DNA of 64,000 bases, taken from contig CAZSVM010000004.1 in the NCBI GenBank assembly GCA_964610315.1, positions 45,855-109,854 of the forward strand, written 5' to 3'. This stretch comes from JAQVEM01 sp964610315 (GTDB taxonomy: Bacteria; Actinomycetota; Humimicrobiia; Humimicrobiales; Humimicrobiaceae). Both the position numbers and the translations under genes were made by a program. How positions within the stretch are numbered: position 1 is the first letter of the stretch; each line of letters starts with the position of its first letter. Positions 8,850 through 17,614 of this stretch are shown piece after piece. The notes beneath the pieces are model-generated. The model was given only the letters and a program-made list of their open reading frames with translations, was not told the origin of the DNA and did no database searches.

Positions 8850-10442
8850 ATGTTTCTAAAAGAAAATCCTGGAAAATTAATTAATGTAATTATATTATTT
8901 GTTTTGGTAATAATTATTTCATCAATTCCTGCAGGTTGTTCTTTGTTTGCTGGAATGGGAAGCAGGGGCAATGATAGCAGTAAGGGTACTGAAGGTTTAT
9001 TTCCGTCGTTTTCCGGTTCTAATGTAGAATTTGTAGATGTAAATGGCGGCGACACCTATCCCGGTGAAGATTTAGAGGTAAATGTAACTGTGGTAAATAG
9101 CGGCAGCATGGAAGCAAAGAATGTAAAAGTTAATCTTATTACTTCCCCCTTTTTCAAATCGAATGGAGAAGAAACCAGTTGGAACATTGATATCCTGGGT
9201 GCAGGTGAGAAAATTACTTTTAATACCGATTTGAGCTTGATAGATAGTATAACTGAAGATACATCGGTATGGTGCAGACTGGGAATATCTTCGGATGAAG
9301 GAGGTTCTTTTATAAGTTCCGATTCCAGTATAATGGTTTATGGTGTCAGGCCATTTGAAGGAAATTTTATTCCTATAATAGGATTGCATGCCATAGAGGA
9401 TCATATAGGAGCGGCTATAGAACTTTATACCAGCCATTTTGAAAAATTATGTGAGGTATTGAAAGAATACGGATATGAAACCATTACCTTTACCGATCTT
9501 TTGAATTATATAGATTTTGGAAGAGCGCTTCCTGAAAGGCCAGTGATCATAACCTCCGATGATGGGTATCAGGATGTTTACACCAATGGGTTTCCTATTC
9601 TTAAAAAGTATGGATATAAGATGACTGTTTTTCTGGTTACCGGTGCAGTAAGAGAAACGGATGCCGACAGAGAGACCAATGCCTATTTCAATAACAGAAC
9701 CGATGTAATAAGGCCGATGCTTATATGGCCCGAAATCGAAGAGATGTATGAGTATGGATGTGAGTTTTTATCACATACTGTAAACCATGTAAGATTGGGC
9801 CTGGCTTCCGATGAGGAGTTTATGGATGAACTTACCCGGTCAAAGGATGATATAGAATCCCATCTGGGGAATGAAGTTCTATTTTTTGCCTGGCCCTATG
9901 ATAACAATTCTCCCTCAAAATGGCCTTTAATTCCGGAAGCAGGTTACAGGGGTGCAGTTAGATACTGGGGCGGCATTGAAGATATGAGAACCATTAATCT
10001 CTATGATATAAAAAGAGTTGAATTTAACAGTTACATTCCACCTGATCAATATGTTAGTTATTTAAATCTGGATAGAAGTATTGAAATCGAATATATGGTT
10101 AATGATCATACTGAGAAGGTTGGAGAGGAATTTACAGTGGAATATACTATAAAAAACACCAATAAGGATAAAGCCAGAATAAGTTCTCTTGAACTTGAAC
10201 TTCCGGATAATATCGAACTGGTGGGAGTGAGCCCTGACGGATATATCAACCAGTACCCCGGTTTGAGCGGCGGTATATATATGTGGGTAAGTGATTCTTA
10301 TATAATAGACGGAAATGATAAGATTAATTTAATGGTGGAACTTAGGGGCAAAAGTCCCCAGAAATCTATTATAAAATTCAGGGTAACTTATGGTGGTAAT
10401 TATATCAACTGCGATGATATTGAAATGAACATAAAAAATTAG
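8850..10442 (+). CDS. Lipoprotein polysaccharide deacetylase (NodB-type) with flanking beta-sandwich domains
   Basis: A hydrophobic signal ends in the lipobox SIPAGC, so Cys30 would be lipidated and the enzyme held on the outer face of the membrane. Residues about 58-165 are a CARDB-like adhesion domain (YPGEDLEVNVTVVNSG). A carbohydrate esterase 4 domain covers roughly 172-400, with TSDDGY (Asp237, Asp238), the metal motif HTVNH (His309, His313) and FFAWPYD. Residues 410-530 repeat the terminal module of the preceding gene. It probably removes N- or O-acetyl groups from the surface glycan made by this locus. Confidence 0.85.
   Translation: MFLKENPGKLINVIILFVLVIIISSIPAGCSLFAGMGSRGNDSSKGTEGLFPSFSGSNVEFVDVNGGDTYPGEDLEVNVTVVNSGSMEAKNVKVNLITSPFFKSNGEETSWNIDILGAGEKITFNTDLSLIDSITEDTSVWCRLGISSDEGGSFISSDSSIMVYGVRPFEGNFIPIIGLHAIEDHIGAAIELYTSHFEKLCEVLKEYGYETITFTDLLNYIDFGRALPERPVIITSDDGYQDVYTNGFPILKKYGYKMTVFLVTGAVRETDADRETNAYFNNRTDVIRPMLIWPEIEEMYEYGCEFLSHTVNHVRLGLASDEEFMDELTRSKDDIESHLGNEVLFFAWPYDNNSPSKWPLIPEAGYRGAVRYWGGIEDMRTINLYDIKRVEFNSYIPPDQYVSYLNLDRSIEIEYMVNDHTEKVGEEFTVEYTIKNTNKDKARISSLELELPDNIELVGVSPDGYINQYPGLSGGIYMWVSDSYIIDGNDKINLMVELRGKSPQKSIIKFRVTYGGNYINCDDIEMNIKN
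10077..10439 (+). repeat. Shared C-terminal beta-sandwich module, copy 2
   Basis: This encodes residues 410-530 of the deacetylase. It aligns without large gaps to the terminal 123 residues of the upstream membrane glycosyltransferase (copy 1 at 8398-8766), with well over half the residues identical by eye. Confidence 0.8.
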
Positions 10443-10548
10443 ATTTGGAAAAAGAAAGCTTTATTTGAATGTTAACTTTTTGATATAATATAAAACTGTT
10501 TTTTTATAAATCAAATAATGGAATAATACTGAAATTAGGATAATGTAA

Positions 10549-12375
10549 ATGTCTAATAAATTTTTGGATTATATGAAATATAATAAAAAATGGATTTATC
10601 CTCTAGTTATATTTACGGTAATTGCAGTCTCATTTTTTATATATTATTATTTCAAAATTTATCTTACCAAGCCAAATTTTGATGATGAACGATTTAGTTT
10701 TGTGTACAGTGATGCCAGTGAGTATTTAAAACCCGGTGACCAGATAATCTATGTAATAAATTACAAGAATACAGGAAATAGGGATGTAGAGGATCTGGTA
10801 ATAGAATCCAAGGTGCCGGAGTATACCTTTTTTGTATCATCGGATCATAATGATATTTTAACCAAAGATGATAAAACATTGGCTTTTGAAATTGGAAATG
10901 TTAAGAGATCTGAAAAAGGTACACTGAATTTCGTAGTTAAAGTAGAGAAGCCGTTAGATAACGGTACTTTAATAAAACTAAATGGAGTGAAGTTCAGGTA
11001 TAAAAGCGGCGGAGATGAATTTAATGATGATATCAGTGCCGATTTAGTTAGTAAAATTGAAAGCAGTCCTGATTTAAATAATTTTAGATTGGGAGCCATT
11101 GATGAAAATGGTGAAATTATAAGATTAGGTGATGTTATAAAATATAATTTAACAGTAAAGAATACCGGAGATATGGATGCTTACAATATAGAAATAAGAA
11201 GCAATCTGTCGGAATATGTGGATATAGTCGAAGATTCTATAACCGAATCAGGTGAATATAAGGATAATTATGTACTGTGGAAGGTTGATAATATAGAGAC
11301 AAATAAACAAAAGACCTTTTCCTTTGAAGTTAAGGTAAAAGATGACTTAGGCGGCCAGGAACTTATAATTAATCAGAGTACCTTAAAATATGGATCGATT
11401 GTTATAGAAAGGTCGGTAGAGCAACAATTAAGCCTTTTTTCCGATTTAACCACATCGGAAGCCTATATATATGATGCCAATGGCAGACAGCTCTGGCCCG
11501 GTGAGACCATATACGTAAAAATTATAGTTAGAAATACCGGTGATAAAAAAGAGGAAAATTATAGAGTTATCTGCCCCACACCTGCCGGAGCCACTTACAT
11601 TAGCAGATCAGGTACTCCGGAAGGAATCAGTTGGAGTGATGATATAAGGGGTCTTATATGGGACTTAAAAGATCTGGGTATAGAAGAAGAAAAAGAAATA
11701 ACTTTTAGTATGAAAGTAAATGAAGATCTGGCTAATTCGGGTGGAGTAATAACTATTCACTTTAAAATTGAAAGCTCCAATGGAGAAATTGAGCTGCCAG
11801 CCAAAAGCCTTAATGTGGAGGGACATGTTAATATGACTATCGTGGCCATGGGTGATTCCTTGATAGAAATGTCCAACTGGGTGCAGATGTTTGATGATCT
11901 TCTGGAGGCTAATTATCCCTATGCTGATTACAATACCATTGCCAGTGGAAAGGGCGGCGAGATGGCTCGCGATGGTTATGCAAGATTTGATAGTACCGTG
12001 GCCATATACAATCCTGATATAGTTATAATTGCTTATGGAACCAATGATGTGGGACCTCGCGTTTCGGGGTTCGAAGCTAACCTGGAAGGTATAGTTACAA
12101 AGGCGCAAAACCTGGGCGCCAGAGTTTTTATTAACCTTGTTGGTCCTATTTACCGGTCCGGAAAAGAAGGATATGCCTCATATGATGATATAATAAGGCA
12201 AATTGCTGCAAAACGTGGAGCGGTTGTTATAGATGTGGTAACCCCACTGTCACAAAATCCGGGAGCATATCTGGCTGATGGAATGCATTATAGTCAGCAG
12301 GGTGCCATTATAGTAGCCCATACGGTTTTTAGTTATGTCTCCCAGTATCTTGGCAGCATTGGCCAGAAACTGTAA
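10549..12375 (+). CDS. Membrane-anchored SGNH/GDSL hydrolase with three DUF11-like repeats
   Basis: The 608-residue protein has an N-terminal membrane anchor at about residues 17-35. Three DUF11-like repeats follow, each with a variant of LxxGDxIxYxIxxxNTGDxxAxN, at about 45-165, 175-295 and 305-425. The last 170 residues are an SGNH hydrolase: MGDSLIEM with Ser437 as nucleophile, AYGTNDVG, and DGMHYS carrying the catalytic Asp and His. Proteins of this build act as acyl esterases or acyltransferases on cell-surface polysaccharides. It probably works outside the cell together with the deacetylase before it. Confidence 0.83.
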   Translation: MSNKFLDYMKYNKKWIYPLVIFTVIAVSFFIYYYFKIYLTKPNFDDERFSFVYSDASEYLKPGDQIIYVINYKNTGNRDVEDLVIESKVPEYTFFVSSDHNDILTKDDKTLAFEIGNVKRSEKGTLNFVVKVEKPLDNGTLIKLNGVKFRYKSGGDEFNDDISADLVSKIESSPDLNNFRLGAIDENGEIIRLGDVIKYNLTVKNTGDMDAYNIEIRSNLSEYVDIVEDSITESGEYKDNYVLWKVDNIETNKQKTFSFEVKVKDDLGGQELIINQSTLKYGSIVIERSVEQQLSLFSDLTTSEAYIYDANGRQLWPGETIYVKIIVRNTGDKKEENYRVICPTPAGATYISRSGTPEGISWSDDIRGLIWDLKDLGIEEEKEITFSMKVNEDLANSGGVITIHFKIESSNGEIELPAKSLNVEGHVNMTIVAMGDSLIEMSNWVQMFDDLLEANYPYADYNTIASGKGGEMARDGYARFDSTVAIYNPDIVIIAYGTNDVGPRVSGFEANLEGIVTKAQNLGARVFINLVGPIYRSGKEGYASYDDIIRQIAAKRGAVVIDVVTPLSQNPGAYLADGMHYSQQGAIIVAHTVFSYVSQYLGSIGQKL

Positions 12376-12444
12376 TATTTCGAATACAGGTTTATGGATA
12401 ATTTAAATATGGGAATGATTAATAAATAGAAGGAAGGATAAAAT

Positions 12445-12978
12445 TTGAGAATTTTTTTGATAGTATTTTCTTTTATCAATGCAATTTTTTATATTCTTAT
12501 GTATTCCTATTTCGATAAAATTCTGGAAATTTTAGGAGTAATAAGTTTATCCCCTGTTGCAATGAATTATATCAAATTGGCGGCACTTTTGATTGTTGGA
12601 TTTTGTATAGGTGCAATGGTGATGCTTGTACTGCGGTTAAAGATAAAAAAAAGCATTTTTAGTTTTAGAAATTTAGTAATTGTTGGAATTTTTCCATTTA
12701 TATGTCTTATATTATCTGAAGGTACCATAACCAGTTTTATTATAAATAAATTTTTTAACTCCAGCGAAAAATTAAGTGAGCTGGCATTCTATCTTTTCTC
12801 CAGACAGGCCATATGGTCCTTATGGTTAGGATTTGCTATAGGTTCATCAATCCGCTTCAGTTTTCTTGGCAGAAAATATAAGCATACATCAATTGGAAAA
12901 CCGGAAAAGGTAAATTCAGAGTCAGTTAAGGCAGCTGATATAGAAAAGCAGGATCATAATCGTTTCCCGGAATATTAG
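12445..12978 (+). CDS. Small polytopic membrane protein, copy A of a duplicated pair
   Basis: The 177-residue protein has about four hydrophobic segments and starts at TTG 12445 behind AAGGAAGG. It is clearly related to the protein at 14907-15368: the N-termini MRIFLIVFSFINAIFY and MRFFLIIFSFVNIILY match, as do ELAFYLFSRQAIW and ELAFYFFSRETVW before the last helix. I recognise no known family. Its 3' end overlaps the 3' end of the convergent propeller gene by 53 bp, so the two cannot be fully transcribed at once without antisense overlap. Confidence 0.72.
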   Translation: MRIFLIVFSFINAIFYILMYSYFDKILEILGVISLSPVAMNYIKLAALLIVGFCIGAMVMLVLRLKIKKSIFSFRNLVIVGIFPFICLILSEGTITSFIINKFFNSSEKLSELAFYLFSRQAIWSLWLGFAIGSSIRFSFLGRKYKHTSIGKPEKVNSESVKAADIEKQDHNRFPEY

Positions 12979-14716
12979 TCAGTTTTACTGGATTCGAACC
13001 ATCGATATTGGTTATATATATCTCTCCCTGTCCGTCAGGTGATTCAAAAGCTATATATTTATTATCCGGAGAGATATCAGGGTGGCTGCAGTTTGTTAGT
13101 GAGCCGCTAATTTTTTCTATGTTTTCTCCGTTGTCGTCCATAGTATAAATAGAGGAATTGTTGCCATCATAGCCCATAAAAGCAATTATCTTCCCATCTA
13201 TGGACACCGCAGGAACTCTTTTTCTCATATTTATATCGGAGATTCTTTCTGAATTATCTCCGTCATAATCCATAATATATAAGTCCTCATTCCCCCTGGT
13301 TCCGGATTCATATATGACTTTATACTGGAAAGGATGGCCATAAGGATGCCAGTCATCTACATTTGGATTAAATGTCAACCGTTTGAGATTACTTCCATCA
13401 CTGTTTATCCGGTATATTTCCCAATCTCCATCCTGATATACCTCGAAAAAAATAAATCTTCCGTCAAAGGACCAGGCCGGATATCCGCTATTCCACGGGT
13501 TCCTGGTAAGCTGTACTTTTTCTGTTCCATCCCAGTTCATTACCATAATCTGCCATGTACCGTTGATATCCGAGGTATAGGCAATTTTTTCCCCATCGGG
13601 GGAAACGGAAGGATAGTTATCCTTTCCGGGATGATCTGTCAGCCGGGTAAGTTCGGTACCATCTATATTCATACTGAATATGTCTTCATTTCCGTTTTGA
13701 CTGGAAGTAAATACTATTTTTTTTATAGAATATTCTATATCCAGGTCTCGGGGCTTACCCTGCAGAATATCGTCCCTATTTATGGCCCATCCGCTTATCT
13801 CTATGGATTGATCATTTAGATTTGTTTCTACTGAGATTATAGCATTGGGTTCCTTCTTTTCACCTTCCATGGTAATGTCTCTTAAACCCAGATAATAAGC
13901 TCCGGAGTTAGAGAAAGAATAAATATATATAGTATTTTCGCTGCCCTCTTCAAGATTGCTCCCATCGAAATAAAGAGAGTAGCCCGAATTGGTATAATTT
14001 GCATTTCCAAAGGCATTGGCTACATCCTGTCTTTCGATTCCATAATCTGCTTCACCAAGGAATTTACCAAATCCTCTGGGACCGTTTAAGTATACCTCTA
14101 TTTTATCGATTCCAGTGGTATTCTGGCTGCTGAAATCTACTGACCAGCCTGAAACTTTGATATTTGATTTATTGGCTTCTTCTATGGTTTCATTTTGGGA
14201 AGGATCGTCGATGGATAATCTGATGTTTTGGTCAAAATCGGTATCGCCGGGGATGGTAATTTTCTGACGGATATAATTCCATCCATATTTTGGTATTAAA
14301 GCATATACATAAAGGTAATGAATGGAACCCGGCTCAAAGTTATATTCATTATTTTCTTTGGCCAGAAGGTAACCGGTTTCTGAAAAATCCTGGCCGTAAA
14401 TTCTAAAAGCGTTCTGTGAAATTACTCCATACACCGCTTCTCCCAGAGGAATTCCGCTCTCTTGGTCACCATCGAGGTATACTTCTATTACCGCAATTTT
14501 ATCCTCCTCAAATTCTTGCTGCGGTTCTTCGGTTGTGGTCTCCGGTTCTTCTTCAATGGTGGTACCGGTTTGATCTGCGGTGGTAACAGTTTGATCCGAT
14601 TCGGCAAGTTCATTGCCAGGTGATGGTTTGGATACGGCATATCTTAAAATTATAAATCCGAGGAATACTACTGCCGCTGCAAGTAAAATTGTAATAATTA
14701 TAGTTACTGCTCTCAT
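12926..14716 (-). CDS. Membrane-anchored protein with Ig-like modules and TolB-type beta-propeller, copy A
   Basis: The 596-residue protein has an N-terminal membrane anchor (residues about 5-27) and a Thr/Glu-rich linker to about residue 75. Two Ig-like surface modules follow, marked by EVYLDGDQESGIPLGEA and EVYLNGPRGFGKFLGEA then YGIERQDVA, and then a short third one (SGWAINRD). From about residue 325 a TolB/PD40 propeller appears, with repeats of the type NIDGTELTRLTDHPG, YPSVSPDGEKIAYTS and NSDGSNLKRLTFNP. The domain orientation places most of the protein outside the cell. There are no catalytic residues, so a binding or sensing role is likely. Confidence 0.8.
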   Translation of the reverse strand: MRAVTIIITILLAAAVVFLGFIILRYAVSKPSPGNELAESDQTVTTADQTGTTIEEEPETTTEEPQQEFEEDKIAVIEVYLDGDQESGIPLGEAVYGVISQNAFRIYGQDFSETGYLLAKENNEYNFEPGSIHYLYVYALIPKYGWNYIRQKITIPGDTDFDQNIRLSIDDPSQNETIEEANKSNIKVSGWSVDFSSQNTTGIDKIEVYLNGPRGFGKFLGEADYGIERQDVANAFGNANYTNSGYSLYFDGSNLEEGSENTIYIYSFSNSGAYYLGLRDITMEGEKKEPNAIISVETNLNDQSIEISGWAINRDDILQGKPRDLDIEYSIKKIVFTSSQNGNEDIFSMNIDGTELTRLTDHPGKDNYPSVSPDGEKIAYTSDINGTWQIMVMNWDGTEKVQLTRNPWNSGYPAWSFDGRFIFFEVYQDGDWEIYRINSDGSNLKRLTFNPNVDDWHPYGHPFQYKVIYESGTRGNEDLYIMDYDGDNSERISDINMRKRVPAVSIDGKIIAFMGYDGNNSSIYTMDDNGENIEKISGSLTNCSHPDISPDNKYIAFESPDGQGEIYITNIDGSNPVKLTNIPGNDYDPAFLYQLP

Positions 14717-14860
14717 TTTTAAAGTTATATAGATTTATATGGGATAATTATAGTTAATATACTGTTTATAATTATGCAATCGCAAACATATATTTTTTTA
14801 AGTTTTAAAGTATAACAGAATGCAGCATTAATTGAAATTAATATTTTTTTAAGTTAACAT

Positions 14861-14888
14861 TTGTTTAACCGAACTATCAAATTATAAT
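14861..14888 (+). promoter_or_regulatory. Putative sigma-70 promoter before membrane protein copy B
   Basis: TTGTTT at 14861-14866 and a perfect TATAAT at 14883-14888 are 16 bp apart. Transcription would start about 10-15 bp before the ATG at 14907, giving a very short leader. Confidence 0.5.
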
Positions 14889-14906
14889 GCAATATCGGAA
14901 AAAGAA

Positions 14907-15368
14907 ATGAGATTTTTCCTCATAATTTTTAGTTTTGTAAATATAATCCTGTATTATACTGCTTTTGCTTATTTTGATAACATTACTACTGCTCTGGCTA
15001 ATTATAATCTATCGATCGGTTTTTTGAGTTTTTTAAAATTCATCATTATTTTTATTCTGGGGTTCATGATCGGATTTCTTATAGTTATGAGCATGAAGCT
15101 AAGAGAAAATAAAAATTACTTTAACATAAAGACATTTTTGATTGCCGGCTGTATTCCTGCCGTTGCTTTGATACTTTATAAAACAGGTATAGTAAATCTG
15201 GTGGTAACCAGATTATTCAATTCAAACCTGACTGTTTCGGAACTTGCTTTTTATTTTTTTTCCAGGGAAACTGTGTGGACCATATGGCTTGGAATTTCTA
15301 TAGGTGTATCAGTCAGATTAAAATTCAAGTCTTCGGATAGAAAATTTAAACATCAGATTTTAGATTGA
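14907..15368 (+). CDS. Small polytopic membrane protein, copy B of a duplicated pair
   Basis: The 153-residue protein has four hydrophobic segments and a basic C-terminus. It is the paralogue of the 177-residue protein at 12445: same length apart from the tail, same N-terminal helix, and a shared SELAFYxFSRxxxWxxWLG motif before the last helix. It again converges on a propeller gene, here with a 29-bp gap instead of an overlap. The function is unknown. The conserved pairing suggests it helps insert, anchor or signal with the propeller protein. Confidence 0.72.
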   Translation: MRFFLIIFSFVNIILYYTAFAYFDNITTALANYNLSIGFLSFLKFIIIFILGFMIGFLIVMSMKLRENKNYFNIKTFLIAGCIPAVALILYKTGIVNLVVTRLFNSNLTVSELAFYFFSRETVWTIWLGISIGVSVRLKFKSSDRKFKHQILD

Positions 15369-15397
15369 TTGCAGTAAATCGGTAAATATAAGCTATT

Positions 15398-17422
15398 TTA
15401 CTGATGATAAAGAAAACTGCCATCTTTATCGACATAACGGGAATTAGTTACATTAGTTTTTTGGCCGGTGGTAAGGTCTATTAAAATTAAATCTTCCCGG
15501 GAACCCTTTTTTTCCTCATAAACAATATATTGGTCATCAGGTGAAAATGCCGGATGTCCATCCTCATCGGAATTATCAGTTAGTCTGGTTTCATTATTTC
15601 CGTTATAATCCATGATCCATATATCACTATTTTTACCTGAATATCTCATATAAGTTATTTTGCTTCCATCGGATGATACATCGGGAGCCCTTCTTCGGGG
15701 GCCGTCACCGACTATTTTTCTTATGCTTGTGCCGTCATGATTCATTACATAAATATTCTCGTGGCCGCTGGCTCCAGATTCATAGATAATAGCATATTGG
15801 TGGGGGTGCCCATTTGGATGCCAGTCATGAGAACTGGGATTGAAGGTCAGCCTTTTTTGCTCTGTCCCGTCGCTTTTAATCCTGAATAATTCCCAATCTC
15901 CATCGATATAGGCTTCGAAGTATATATATGCACTGTCATAGGACCAGCTTGGGTAGGCACTTCTAAAGTTATTATTGGTAATTTGCCTTTTATTGCTACC
16001 ATCCCAATCCATAACCATTATCTGCCATACACCGCCGATATCAGCAGTATAAGCAATTTTTTCGTTGTCCGGTGATACTTCCGGATATAGGTCACTCCCG
16101 GGATTGTCAGTTAATCGGGTAAGTTCCGTTCCATCAATATTGATACTGTAAATATTTTCATTACCATCTCTATTGGAGTTAAATATTAATTTCTTAATTG
16201 TGAATTCACCTTTCGAAGCTTCTTTTTCGGCTTCCTGTTTTTCTTTCAGATATTCTTCCAGTTCCTTTTTATCAATGGCCCAGCCGGTTATTTCAATAGT
16301 ATTGTCCTGATTAAATTTCTGGGTGTTGATTTGAGTATTAATTATGGCTTTTTCCTCTTTTATTCCTGACAGATAAATTTCCCTGGTTTCATAATTAAAT
16401 GAATTATCTTCTGAACTAAGAGCGTAAATAAATAGAGTATGGGTAGAACCGGCCTCAAGATTAATCGATTTTTCAAACTGGTAACCACTGTTCAGGTAGT
16501 TCTGATTTTCAAAGAAATCGGCTACATCCTGCCTGGGTATGCCGTATTGAACATTACCTATAAATTTTCCATATCCGCTGGGTCCATCCAGGTAAATTTC
16601 TATATTTTTCAGACCGGGGTTTTCATTGTTTCTCAGATCAACAGCCCATCCTTTAATTAACTGGAGATTGGCGGTTATAGTTTTTTCTTCCGGTTTGTCT
16701 ATAAAAATGGTAATTTTTTTGTTGGTGGTTTCTTCGCCTGAAAGGTTTATTTCTTCTCTTTTATAATCCCATCCCGATTCTGCTCCGTAAAAATAAATAT
16801 AGAGGTAATGTTTGGAGCCGGGAAGAAGATTCAAACTATCATCATTTTTAACGGTAAATTCAAAACCGGTATTTAAAAAATCCTCACCGTACTGCTGGGA
16901 TGCCCCGGTGGATTCAAGGTCTGCCGTGGTTTTGCCAAGGTATATACCATTTTCCATATCACCATCCAGGAAGAACTTCATGGTGTTTTCTTCTATTTCT
17001 TCTCCCTCCTCCTCTTCTCCTTCTTCTTCCTGTTCTTCTGTTTGGTTACTTTCACTATCCCCGGGCTGAGTCTGGCTGGTTTCCTCTTCTTCATTTTGAG
17101 TCTGGGCCACATAAGAATCATCATCATTATTATTTACAGACTCGGTTTTGTCACTGGCATCTTCGGGTTCGGTACCGGTTTCGGTTTCATCGCTGTCCCT
17201 GAACATGTTTTCAAGATTGGTAACAAAGAATTTCTGTGTATCATTTAAGGTTTCTACTCTTGAATCGGGTATGGTTATTTTATGGTCTTCATTTGTTTCT
17301 ATGATTTCCTGACTGTAGGTTTCTTCGTTTCCAGGGGTTTTATTTATGTTAATTATAGCGATGCTAAAAAGGGTGGTTATTGATAAAAATATGATCAGCA
17401 GTATTGTAAATATAACTCTCAT
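15398..17422 (-). CDS. Membrane-anchored protein with Ig-like modules and TolB-type beta-propeller, copy B
   Basis: The 674-residue paralogue of the 12926-14716 product has an N-terminal membrane helix (about residues 5-25). A long acidic linker rich in Glu, Thr and Gln reaches to about 145. Two Ig-like modules follow (FFLDGDMENGIYLGKT; EIYLDGPSGYGKFIG then YGIPRQDVA), then the short GWAIDKKE module and a propeller with NIDGTELTRLTDNPG, YPEVSPDNEKIAYTA and KSDGTEQKRLTFNP. The propeller blades align blade by blade with copy A, while the linkers differ strongly in length and sequence. Confidence 0.8.
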   Translation of the reverse strand: MRVIFTILLIIFLSITTLFSIAIININKTPGNEETYSQEIIETNEDHKITIPDSRVETLNDTQKFFVTNLENMFRDSDETETGTEPEDASDKTESVNNNDDDSYVAQTQNEEEETSQTQPGDSESNQTEEQEEEGEEEEGEEIEENTMKFFLDGDMENGIYLGKTTADLESTGASQQYGEDFLNTGFEFTVKNDDSLNLLPGSKHYLYIYFYGAESGWDYKREEINLSGEETTNKKITIFIDKPEEKTITANLQLIKGWAVDLRNNENPGLKNIEIYLDGPSGYGKFIGNVQYGIPRQDVADFFENQNYLNSGYQFEKSINLEAGSTHTLFIYALSSEDNSFNYETREIYLSGIKEEKAIINTQINTQKFNQDNTIEITGWAIDKKELEEYLKEKQEAEKEASKGEFTIKKLIFNSNRDGNENIYSINIDGTELTRLTDNPGSDLYPEVSPDNEKIAYTADIGGVWQIMVMDWDGSNKRQITNNNFRSAYPSWSYDSAYIYFEAYIDGDWELFRIKSDGTEQKRLTFNPSSHDWHPNGHPHQYAIIYESGASGHENIYVMNHDGTSIRKIVGDGPRRRAPDVSSDGSKITYMRYSGKNSDIWIMDYNGNNETRLTDNSDEDGHPAFSPDDQYIVYEEKKGSREDLILIDLTTGQKTNVTNSRYVDKDGSFLYHQ

Positions 17423-17614
17423 TTAGAACTTAAGTTGCTTCTAATATTTTATTGTTTTTTTTATGGTAGTATAAATTTTTTATTAGTACAATTATAATTA
17501 AGCAATCTTTTAAAAAATAAGGCATAATAAAGAAAATATTATTACTTTACATTTATAATTATATAGGTAAAGCCAGTAAAATAAAAATGTAATACATTTT
17601 TGGAGTATTTGAGT

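Noticed and set aside
15369..15403. Possible bidirectional terminator between membrane protein B and propeller B
   Set aside because: CAGTAAAT and ATTTTACTG pair only imperfectly and overlap the stop region, and no clear T-tract follows on either strand.
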